Positions 57,491 through 64,000 of a stretch of DNA of 64,000 nucleotides are shown piece by piece. The notes below the pieces were generated by a model. That model ran no database searches. It worked only from the letters and a program-made list of their open reading frames with translations, and was not told the DNA's origin. Position 1 is the stretch's first letter. The number at the start of each line of letters is the position of its first letter. Made by a program: the position numbers and the translations under genes. This DNA is from Saccharothrix sp. (GTDB lineage Bacteria > Actinomycetota > Actinomycetes > Mycobacteriales > Pseudonocardiaceae). The stretch covers positions 295,103 through 359,102 of the forward strand of contig NZ_JAPSLK010000003.1 of NCBI RefSeq assembly GCF_031180885.1, given 5' to 3'.

Positions 57491-58311
57491 CCGCCGTGTT
57501 GTCGGATTGGCTGTTCACCAGCGCGTTCGGCGTCTACATGGCCGCGGCGCTGTTCGGCGCGGGCGAGCACTCGTTCGGCCGGTTCGCCTCGGCGCGCGTG
57601 GCCGACCTGTGCGGGCGGCTCGGGCTGGCGCTGACCGTGCTCGGGGCGGTGTTGCACGCCGTTTCCGTTGTGCTGCGCGGGATCGCGGGTGGGCGGGTGC
57701 CGTGGGGCAACATGTACGAGTACCTGTCGGCGGTCGGCCTGATCGCCGTCGTGGCGTGGCTGTACGTGGTGTGGCGGCACGGCGTGCGGCGGCTGTCGGT
57801 GTTCGTGCTGCTGCCCATCGCGCTGCTGCTTTTCCTTGCGGGAAACCAGCTCTACACCGAGGTCGCCCCGTTGCAGCCGGCGCTGAGGTCGTACTGGATC
57901 ACCATCCACGTCGCCGCCGCCATCATGGCCTCCAGCGTGTTCCTGCTCTCCGGTGTCCTCAGTGGACTCCACCTGCTCAGCGCGCGCGGGCGCTCCCACT
58001 TGCCACCCGCCGAGATCCTGGACCGCGTCGCCTACCGCGCCGGCGTCATCGGGTTCGCCACCTTGACCTTCGCCATCGTCACCGGCGCGATCTGGGCCGA
58101 ACAGGCGTGGGGCCGCTACTGGGGCTGGGACCCCAAGGAGACCTTCGCCTTCGTGTCGTGGCTCTGCTACGCCGCCTACCTCCACGCCCGCTCCACCGCC
58201 GGGTGGCGCGGCCGGAACTCGGCGTGGATCAACGTCATCGGCATGGTCGCGGTGCTGTTCAACCTGTTCTTCGTCAACCTCGTCACGGTGGGCCTGCACT
58301 CCTACGCCTGA
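57487..58311 (+). CDS. ccsB: c-type cytochrome biogenesis protein CcsB (CcsA/ResC-type haem handling protein)
   Basis: A 274-residue membrane protein with about eight helices. The haem-handling WWD-type motif is WGRYWGWDPKETFAFVSWL, flanked by histidines in WITIHVAAAIMASS and near VGLHSYA. Such proteins bring haem to the outer face for covalent attachment to c-type cytochromes. GTG has AGGAGG upstream. It is shorter than typical ResC/CcsA (~320-390). The partner CcsA/ResB gene is not in the window. A strong terminator follows. Confidence 0.88.
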   Translation: MTAVLSDWLFTSAFGVYMAAALFGAGEHSFGRFASARVADLCGRLGLALTVLGAVLHAVSVVLRGIAGGRVPWGNMYEYLSAVGLIAVVAWLYVVWRHGVRRLSVFVLLPIALLLFLAGNQLYTEVAPLQPALRSYWITIHVAAAIMASSVFLLSGVLSGLHLLSARGRSHLPPAEILDRVAYRAGVIGFATLTFAIVTGAIWAEQAWGRYWGWDPKETFAFVSWLCYAAYLHARSTAGWRGRNSAWINVIGMVAVLFNLFFVNLVTVGLHSYA

Positions 58312-58411
58312 AAGTGGCGCCCGTCGAGCGGCGCGGGTGGGGCGGGATCGACGCGCGCTCCAACGTTGGCCGGGTAGCTGCTCACCGCCGGCTCTCCACA
58401 ACCTCGCCGAT

Positions 58412-58444
58412 AGGCCCGGTGGTGTTGGTGGCACCACCGGGCCT
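58412..58444 (+). terminator. Hairpin terminator after ccsB
   Basis: AGGCCCGGTGGTG pairs perfectly with CACCACCGGGCCT (13 bp, loop TTGGTGG), 100 bp past ccsB. Confidence 0.75.
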
Positions 58445-58449
58445 GGTGG

Positions 58450-58555
58450 TCAGCCGCGGCCCATGAAGTAGAACTGGCGGACCATTCCCATCATCTTCTC
58501 CGAGTAGACGTCCACCGGGTTGCGGAAGCGCCACGCCTTGGTCTTTCGATGCCGC
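58450..58555 (-). pseudogene. C-terminal remnant of an unrecognised protein
   Basis: The minus strand ends KAWRFRNPVDVYSEKMMGMV then RQFYFMGRG and a stop. Composition looks real but the family is not recognised. Upstream the reading frame changes into beta-helix debris. Confidence 0.35.
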
Positions 58556-58805
58556 GCACCACCGACCCGTCCGCGCCCGCGAAGAAGCGCAGGCCGCTCT
58601 TGCGGGCGGGGATCTCGAACCGGCGACCGGTCGGGTCGCTGCCGAGGTAGGTCTTGTCGTTCGCGCCGTCGTGGGAGAACGTGCCCGCGCGCACCTCCTC
58701 GCGGGTGGCGACCTGGCGCAGCGGTTCCCCGTCGACGGCCTGACCGGCGGTGTTCCCGCGCTTGTGGGTCGTTCGACCGTCAGCGGCTGTCCGGTTCATC
58801 CCCAA
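58491..58805 (-). pseudogene. Right-handed parallel beta-helix protein fragment
   Basis: The frame contains EEVRAGTFSHDGANDKTYLGSDPTG and GADGSVVRGI split across the region, resembling a repeat block of parallel beta-helix (pectate-lyase-like) proteins. It has no signal peptide, is far too short, and continues into out-of-frame sequence. It is a relic. Confidence 0.45.
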
Positions 58806-58842
58806 CGTGGGCTCCTCGGGAACTCAACGGTTGGGGGAGTCC

Positions 58843-59020
58843 ATGCGAAGACCAGGTGTCGTGTTTGCGTTGATCGCGGTCGCCGCGGGCGTCGTCACGG
58901 CGCTGGGACCGCCGGCCCCGCGGGCCGCGGCGACGAACATGAGCGCACCTGTCGTCCAAGCCCACGAGACCGACGACCGAGCTGCTGCTCAACCCGTGTC
59001 GACACGCCGCGGCGGACGGG
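58843..59020 (+). pseudogene. 5' end of a secreted protein, probably truncated
   Basis: ATG with GGGGGAG upstream begins a clear signal peptide (PGVVFALIAVAAGVVTALG, cleavage near RAAA). It continues ~25 polar residues (SAPVVQAHETDDRAAAQPV) and then loses coding character. No mature domain is recognisable. Confidence 0.4.
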
Positions 59021-59156
59021 GTGACCACTCTGCGGGTATCCGCGGCTCGCGCGAGCCCAAGCGGTGCCGGAACAGCGACGAAGTCGTGCTCGCGCGGGCA
59101 GGCCCACCTCGCGGTGCCAACCGCGCCGCCACTGCCCGGCGTGCCGGTGCCGCCGG

Positions 59157-59540
59157 TCAGCGGGGTGTGGCCAGGCGGGTGAAGCCGGTCAGGCGCGGGG
59201 TGATGGTCGTGGCGAAGGACTCGCCAGTGGGGGTGCGCAGGCCCGCGAGCACCCGCTCCCCCGGCCGGCCGAACACCTCGAACCGCTCCACCGCGCAGTG
59301 CTCCATCACCTCGCGGATGTAGGGGTCGGACAGCTCCCAGTGCCTGAGCACCGACTCGTCGTCGGCGTAGAGCTGGAAGCTGTGCGCCAGCATCGCGTCG
59401 GCGTCGACGAACACCTCCACCATCAACTGCGGACCGTGCTCGCGGACGAACTCGACGGCCTTGAGGATCGCCGCGCGGAACTCGTCCAGGTGTCCCTCGC
59501 GGATGCGCATGGTGTTGTGGAAAAGCAGTGTCCCGTTCAT
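59157..59540 (-). CDS. Hypothetical protein (ABM-like alpha+beta fold)
   Basis: About 127 residues starting [41 protein letters not shown] and [17 protein letters not shown] resemble a dimeric antibiotic-biosynthesis-monooxygenase-like barrel, but I do not recognise the family firmly. The frame stays open upstream through a MarR remnant, so a fused product from 59690 is possible; ATG at 59540 is preferred on homology. Confidence 0.6.
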   Translation of the reverse strand: MNGTLLFHNTMRIREGHLDEFRAAILKAVEFVREHGPQLMVEVFVDADAMLAHSFQLYADDESVLRHWELSDPYIREVMEHCAVERFEVFGRPGERVLAGLRTPTGESFATTITPRLTGFTRLATPR

Positions 59541-59690
59541 GCCGCCGACGCTAGGACCTCGAGTCAGCTGGAGATCAAGCCCGAGCCGGGACAGGCGCAT
59601 CAGCCGGCCCACCACCGCGATCGGCCCGAAGTCCACGTCCGGGAGTTCCCGCTGCCACTGGGCCACGACCTCGGCCACCGCATCCGACAT
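59541..59690 (-). pseudogene. MarR regulator N-terminal fragment
   Basis: [20 protein letters not shown] then [17 protein letters not shown] matches the first helices of MarR proteins (AQWARERPDLDxSPMxVIGRLxRLS). It is joined in frame to the next protein without a winged helix. It is the start of a lost regulator gene. Confidence 0.55.
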
Positions 59691-59699
59691 GAGCCACGC

Positions 59700-59823
59700 C
59701 GCCCACGGCGTGTGGCTCAGACCCCACCGGGACCTCGTCTACACCATGCCGCCCTACGTGGTCGACGCCAACGACCTGGCCCTCATCTGCCGGACCGTCC
59801 TCGCGGCGGCCCAAGCGGGCTGA
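59700..59823 (+). pseudogene. Class III aminotransferase (BioA-type) 3' fragment
   Basis: The plus strand ends [20 protein letters not shown] then [12 protein letters not shown] and a stop. This is the C-terminal signature of adenosylmethionine-8-amino-7-oxononanoate aminotransferases (GVWxRPFxDLVYxMPPYV). Only ~40 residues remain, abutting the MarR fragment head to head. Confidence 0.6.
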
Positions 59824-59877
59824 CCACGCGCGCCGGTGTGCCACACGTCGACACGTCTCGCGGCAGGTCGCTTGTAA

Positions 59878-59898
59878 TGAAAACGATTGCCATTTACA
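59878..59898 (+). promoter_or_regulatory. Zur box
   Basis: TGAAAACGATTGCCATTTACA resembles the actinobacterial Zur consensus (TGAAAATGATTTTCA core). It lies 10 bp upstream of the COG0523 gene, which is a classical zinc-starvation target. Confidence 0.6.
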
Positions 59899-59907
59899 GT
59901 GTGAGGT

Positions 59908-60981
59908 GTGGACACCACCGTCATCCTCGTGGCCGGCTTGGGCGAGCACGTCGTGGCCGAGGAGGTGTGGCGGGCGCTACCCGGCGCGGTGCTGGTGCGC
60001 CACGACCTGAGCCGGCTGGCCGAGGGCGTGGTGCGGCGGTGGGTCGACGGGGTGTTGACCGAACTGCGCCTGGAGCACGGCTGCGTGTCCTGCACGATGC
60101 GGCTGGACCTCGTGCCGCTGCTGCGGCAGTTGCACGGCCCGGTGGTCCTGCACCTGGACCCGGCCCTGGAACCCGAGGCGGTGTGCGTCGCGCTGACCGA
60201 CGAGCCGGTCCGCGTCGAGGCCGTCATCACGGTGGTGGACCGCGCCACCTGGCTCGCCGACGCGACCGGCGGCGAACTGCTCGCCGACCGCGGCCTGGGC
60301 GCGGCCCCGGGCGACCACCGCACCACGGCGCAACTGGTCGTCGGACAGGCGGAGTTCGCCGACGCGTTGGTCCTGACCGGACCGGAGGACCCGCGGGTGG
60401 CGGCGGCGCTCGACCGGCTCAACCCCACCGCCGCACGACAGGAACTGGCGCACCTGGACGTCGCCGCACTGCTGGCTGCCATTCCCCTCGACGCGCGGCG
60501 AGGCGAGGTCGACGACGTCCTGGGCCCGGTGCTGCGCGGTCGGACGCCGCTGGAACCCTCCCACGGTGTGCACCTGGTGCACTTCACCGCCCGACGCGCC
60601 TTCCACCCCGTGCGCCTGCACCGGGTGCTCACCGCGCTGTGCCGCGGCGTCGTGCGCGTGCGGGGCCGCGTGTGGCTGGCCAGCCGCCACGACACCGTCA
60701 TGTGGCTGGAGGCGGCCGGCCGCTCCCTGCGCATCGGCGAAGCAGGCCCGTGGCCGTCCACACCGGACTCTCGGTCCGATGCAGACAGTGGCCGTGTGAC
60801 GGCCTGGGATGCGACCACCGGCGACCGCGTCCAGGAACTGGTGGTGGTCTCACACCGTTCGTCGGCCGACGTGATCACCTCCGCGCTGCGGGAAGCGCTG
60901 CTCACCGACGAGGAGTGGGCGCTGGCGGGCGAGTTGCAGTTCGCCGACCCGTTCCCCGGAGCGCACGCCAACCCGGTCTGA
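59908..60981 (+). CDS. COG0523/CobW-like protein, Mrf-type with degenerate P-loop
   Basis: A 357-residue protein. The N-terminal strand VILVAGLGEHVVAEEVW occupies the Walker A position but lacks GKT, so GTP binding is doubtful. The metal motif EHGCVSCTMRLDLVPLL (CxxC in place of CxCC) is present. The C-terminal CobW_C domain ends near FADPFPGAH. This layout matches mycobacterial Mrf, the zinc-starvation ribosome-remodelling factor. The Zur box upstream supports it, though no alternative ribosomal protein genes are adjacent. GTG start, possibly leaderless. Confidence 0.78.
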   Translation: MDTTVILVAGLGEHVVAEEVWRALPGAVLVRHDLSRLAEGVVRRWVDGVLTELRLEHGCVSCTMRLDLVPLLRQLHGPVVLHLDPALEPEAVCVALTDEPVRVEAVITVVDRATWLADATGGELLADRGLGAAPGDHRTTAQLVVGQAEFADALVLTGPEDPRVAAALDRLNPTAARQELAHLDVAALLAAIPLDARRGEVDDVLGPVLRGRTPLEPSHGVHLVHFTARRAFHPVRLHRVLTALCRGVVRVRGRVWLASRHDTVMWLEAAGRSLRIGEAGPWPSTPDSRSDADSGRVTAWDATTGDRVQELVVVSHRSSADVITSALREALLTDEEWALAGELQFADPFPGAHANPV

Positions 60982-61001
60982 GCACCGGGTCAGCGGCGAC
61001 T

Positions 61002-61811
61002 TCACCGCTTGCGCGCCACCGCCGCCAGACCCGTGAACCGCTCCGGGCGCTCGTCGACCTCGTCGAGCGACTCGGGTCGCCACAACGGCAGGTACACCAC
61101 GCCGGGGTCGACCACGTCCAAGCCGTCCAACAGCGCCGACACCTCGGCCCGCGACCGCATGGTCATCGGCGTCGCCGTGCGCCGGTACAACTCCTGGTGC
61201 TCCTCCGCCTTGTCCGGCTGTCCTTCATGGGTGGCGTGGGACAGCACGAGGAAGCTCCCGGGCGCCAGCGCGCCCAGGTACCCGGCCACGACGCCCGCCG
61301 GGTCGTCGGCATCCGGCACGAAGTGCAGCACCGCGACCATCATGACCGCCACCGGCTGCTCGAAGTCCAGCAGCGACCGCACCTCGGGGTGGTCCAGCAG
61401 CAGGTCGGGCCGACGCAGGTCGGCCTGCACGACCCGGGTCGCCGGGTCGTCGCCGAGGATGAAGCGGCTGTGCGCCACGGCCACCGGGTCGACGTCCACG
61501 TAGACCACGCGGGCGTCCGGGGCGGCGCTCCTGGCCACCTCGTGCACGTTGCCCGCGGTCGGGATGCCCGAACCGAGGTCGAGGAACTGCCGCACCCCCG
61601 CGGCCACGCAGTGCCGCACCGCCCGCCGCAGGAACGCCCGGTTGGCCTGCATGATCAGCGGCAGGTCGGGCCACATCGCCACGGCACGGGCGGCCATCTC
61701 GCGGTCGACGGCGAAGTTGTGCGCACCGCCGAGGTAGTAGTCGTACACCCGCGCCGCGCTGGGCCGGGTGAGGTCGATCTCCTCCGGCACACCGGCCAAC
61801 CGGTCGGCCAT
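61002..61811 (-). CDS. DUF574/PF04672 SAM-dependent methyltransferase-like protein
   Basis: 269 residues. PSAARVYDYYLGGAHNFAVD and QFLDLGSGIPTAGNVHEVA are the hallmarks of the large actinobacterial S-adenosyl methyltransferase (DUF574) family; VVYVDVDPVAVAHS follows. ATG at 61811 has GGAGCGGGG upstream. Family members often lie by XRE/DUF397 gene pairs; none is intact here. Substrates are unknown. Confidence 0.9.
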   Translation of the reverse strand: MADRLAGVPEEIDLTRPSAARVYDYYLGGAHNFAVDREMAARAVAMWPDLPLIMQANRAFLRRAVRHCVAAGVRQFLDLGSGIPTAGNVHEVARSAAPDARVVYVDVDPVAVAHSRFILGDDPATRVVQADLRRPDLLLDHPEVRSLLDFEQPVAVMMVAVLHFVPDADDPAGVVAGYLGALAPGSFLVLSHATHEGQPDKAEEHQELYRRTATPMTMRSRAEVSALLDGLDVVDPGVVYLPLWRPESLDEVDERPERFTGLAAVARKR

Positions 61812-62265
61812 CCCCGCTCCCTTCCGCGACCGCAGGGACTCGGCACCGACCCCGATGCCTCGCCTGGTCGTGCGGTCCGCTCCTCGCGCAGAGGATAGCC
61901 ACCTGTCGCACCGCCGCCGGCACGAAGGGCACCTTTCCACAAAGGACAAGGACATGAGGCCGACCGGAGGCACGCGGCACCCCGCCATGTCGCCCACGTC
62001 GCTCTCGCATGCCCTTGCTTGTTGCAGGTAATTTGCTGTTAGCTGCACGCCGCCCTGGTCGCGGCCGTCCGGGACTACCGGCACGCCACCGGAGCCGGGC
62101 GCGCCGGCCATCTGGGCCACGGTCAACGGCGCACCTGCTCGGTGTAGCTGACTGCTTGATCACGACCTCGCCGCCTGCCGAACCACCGTCGGATCGCGCA
62201 CCGATCAGGTTTTCGCGCCGCGCCCGTCCATATGCGTGAGATCGACTCACAGGGAGGCTGACGCC
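61812..62265. other. Intergenic region, no gene recognised
   Basis: About 454 bp between divergent genes. It includes an AT-richer segment around 62020-62060 with TGCAG...CTGCA half-sites, a possible promoter. Short frames exist on both strands without homology or ribosome sites. Confidence 0.45.
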
Positions 62266-62850
62266 ATGCGGAAACTGACCTTCGCCATGAATGTGACGCT
62301 GGACGGCTACATCGCCGCGCCCGGCGACGACCTCGGCTGGAGTGCGGGCGAGGGTCCGGACTCGTCGCCAAGCGACGAGCTGTTCCAGTGGTGGTCCGAC
62401 CGGGTGGCGGCAACGGGCCTGGCGCTGTACGGGCGCAAGCTGTGGGAGACGATGAGTTCCCACTGGCCGACCGCCGACCGGCAGCCCGGAGCCACGCCGG
62501 CGGCGATCGAGTTCGCCCGCCGCTGGCGGGACATGCCGAAGGTCGTGTTCTCCTCGACGATCAGCGCGGTCGACTGGAACACCCGCCTGGTCACCGGCGA
62601 CGCGGTCACCGAGATCACCCGGCTCAAAGCCGAGGACGCAGGCCCCATGGACATCGGCGGCGCGACGCTCGCCGGGGCGGCCGTGCGGGCCGGGCTGATC
62701 GACGAGTACGTGCTGGTCACCGTGCCGGTCTTGGTGGGCGGCGGCACGCCGTTCTTCACCGCGCTGGACAGCTGGGTGAACCTGACCCTGGTGGAGACCC
62801 GGGCGTTTCCCGGCGGCGTGCTGCTGACCCGATACGAGACGAGGCGATGA
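62266..62850 (+). CDS. Dihydrofolate reductase family protein (RibD C-terminal type)
   Basis: 194 residues: KLTFAMNVTLDGYIAAPGDD at the start, ALYGRKLWETMSSHWP in the middle, PVLVGGGTPFFTALD near the end, the three hallmarks of the RibD_C family. ATG with AGGGAGG upstream. Stand-alone reductase of unknown substrate, paralogous to 2797-3405. Confidence 0.88.
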   Translation: MRKLTFAMNVTLDGYIAAPGDDLGWSAGEGPDSSPSDELFQWWSDRVAATGLALYGRKLWETMSSHWPTADRQPGATPAAIEFARRWRDMPKVVFSSTISAVDWNTRLVTGDAVTEITRLKAEDAGPMDIGGATLAGAAVRAGLIDEYVLVTVPVLVGGGTPFFTALDSWVNLTLVETRAFPGGVLLTRYETRR

Positions 62851-62896
62851 GGGCGACGACCGGCCTCGTTGATCGTGACGATGGGGGCATCTGTGA

Positions 62897-63904
62897 TCAC
62901 AGTGTCGCGGGCAGGCCCAGCCATGGTTTGCCAGCGGCGTCGAATCCCGTGAGTTCGGCGATCTTCCCGTCGACGACGTGCAGGACCGCGATGGCGAACA
63001 GCCGGTACTCGGGGTCGTCGGGGGTGCGCAGGTACAGCGCGACGGCCGGCATGCGGTTGACCGTCGTGGTGATGCCGCGCCAGTCGTCGTGGCCGCGCTG
63101 GAAGAGCCCACCGGAGAGCCAGCCGTCCACCGCCTCCTTGGCCGTCGCGGTCGTGGTGCCCGACTCGGGCAGCATCGCGAAGCGCAGGTCGTCGCGCAGC
63201 AGGGAGATCAGCCCGTCGAGGTCGTTGCGCTCATGGGCGTCGACGTACGACTTCACCACGCCCCGCTCGTCGTTCGACAGCTCGTGGGTGGCGGGGCTGC
63301 GCCAGTCGAGGCGGCGGTCGGGCAGCCGCTCGCGCATCGTCACACGCGCCCGTTGCAGTGCGCTGGTCACCGACGCGACGGTCAGTTCGAGGGCGTCGGC
63401 GGCCTTCGGCGCCGGCCAGCCCAGGACGTCGCGCATGATGAACACCGCCCGCTGCCGCGGCGGCAGGTGCTGGACGGCGACGATGAACGCCAGCTCGATC
63501 GTCTCCCGCGCCACCACCGACTCCTGCGGGTCCTCGGGGAGCATCCGGTCGGGGTACGGCTGGAGGTACAGCACCTTGGAGCCGGCATCCGACGGCTCGG
63601 ACAGTAGGGGTGTGCGGTCGTTGCGCTTGTCGAGGAAGTCGAGGCAGACGTTCGTCGCGATCCGGTACAGCCAGGTCCGCAGCGAAGCGTGGCCCTTGAA
63701 CGACTCCCGCTTGTGCCACGCCCGCAGGAACGTCTCCTGCGTCATGTCCCGGGCGTCCTCGTAGTTCGCGAGCATCCGATAGCAATGCACCTGCAACTCA
63801 CGCCGGTGCCGCTCCGTGACGAGCGCGAACCGCGCCGTATCGCCCGAGCGGACCGCCGCGATGAACGTGGCCTCGTCGGCGCCCGGCGGCCTGGCGTCGG
63901 TCAT
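62897..63904 (-). CDS. ECF-type RNA polymerase sigma factor with SnoaL-like C-terminus (SigG/SigJ-like)
   Basis: About 335 residues. Sigma region 2 has YRMLANYEDARDMTQETFLRAWH, and region 4 has LPPRQRAVFIMRDVLGWPAPKAADALELT. A C-terminal SnoaL-like domain (residues ~215-330, LRDDLRFAMLPESG) replaces an anti-sigma partner, as in ECF41/SigG-type factors. ATG at 63904 has AAGGA upstream. No anti-sigma gene is adjacent within the window. Confidence 0.88.
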   Translation of the reverse strand: MTDARPPGADEATFIAAVRSGDTARFALVTERHRRELQVHCYRMLANYEDARDMTQETFLRAWHKRESFKGHASLRTWLYRIATNVCLDFLDKRNDRTPLLSEPSDAGSKVLYLQPYPDRMLPEDPQESVVARETIELAFIVAVQHLPPRQRAVFIMRDVLGWPAPKAADALELTVASVTSALQRARVTMRERLPDRRLDWRSPATHELSNDERGVVKSYVDAHERNDLDGLISLLRDDLRFAMLPESGTTTATAKEAVDGWLSGGLFQRGHDDWRGITTTVNRMPAVALYLRTPDDPEYRLFAIAVLHVVDGKIAELTGFDAAGKPWLGLPATL

Positions 63905-64000
63905 GGTCGTCAATCCTTCCACCGGTGAGAGGGGCTACCAGAACTGACGACGTGGCGGAGGATTTCTGATCGGCGAAGCCGCTGACACCGGGCCGTTCTG

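Noticed and set aside
1..64000. CRISPR arrays, rRNA operons, prophage structural genes, PKS/NRPS clusters
   Set aside because: Looked for regularly spaced repeats, rRNA motifs, capsid/terminase and large modular enzymes; none seen.

Overview
The window is about 70% GC with GTG/TTG starts, dense overlapping operons, and PaaX, HxlR, BlaI/M56, F420-type and DUF574 families. This points to a filamentous actinobacterium, most likely of the Pseudonocardiales (Saccharothrix/Actinosynnema type); that placement is inferred from gene content only. No rRNA, CRISPR array or large biosynthetic enzyme is present.

Layout. 1-5.4 kb: tail of a P-type ATPase, a GGDEF/HD signalling protein, a RibD-like reductase, a TenA-like protein, GNAT and TetR. 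5.4-9.9 kb: a heterodimeric ABC exporter with two TetR-type operators in its promoter, then a methyltransferase. 9.9-15.9 kb: broken TetR-like, HxlR and NmrA genes, then an intact NmrA gene, RidA, LysR, a methyltransferase and a peptidase-like protein. 16-19 kb: a flavoprotein next to a stand-alone phosphohistidine-swivel/PEP-barrel protein. 19-22.1 kb: a strip of truncated genes around a decayed tyrosine-recombinase/DUF6262 element with a SUKH-like gene. 22.1-30.4 kb: a salicylate-to-gentisate catabolic cluster (CoA ligase, thioesterase, salicylyl-CoA 5-hydroxylase fusion, nitrilase, gentisate dioxygenase, FAH-type hydrolase, remnant maleate isomerase) with a PaaX regulator and a repeated operator candidate. 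30.3-40.2 kb: reductases, membrane proteins, a cysteine-rich HTH regulator, folE, a wrecked two-component system, a peptidoglycan-binding protein and a TetR/hydrolase pair. 40.28-40.69 kb: a small Arg/Gln-rich ORF, a terminator-like hairpin and a compact tRNA-Arg/Gln/Arg array. 41-50.1 kb: GNAT, DUF1876, MerR, and a large arsenic-type cluster (three flavoproteins, MFS, ArsR-ArsC fusion, aquaporin, ArsC, ArsR). 50.4-58.3 kb: hydrolase, transporter-like, LysR, F420-type oxidoreductase, then BlaI-M56-(BlaI operators)-ccsB. 58.4-64 kb: more remnants, a Zur-box-preceded Mrf-like COG0523 protein, a DUF574 methyltransferase, a RibD-like reductase and an ECF sigma factor with a SnoaL-like tail.

How it fits together. 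The catabolic cluster would take an aromatic nitrile or salicylate to the CoA ester, hydroxylate it, release gentisate and open the ring. The ars cluster would reduce arsenate and export arsenite. The most unusual locus is the sORF-terminator-tRNA arrangement: the three tRNAs decode nearly all the Arg and Gln codons of the short peptide upstream. At least a dozen gene fragments with sharp junctions show that this is an actively rearranged chromosome region.
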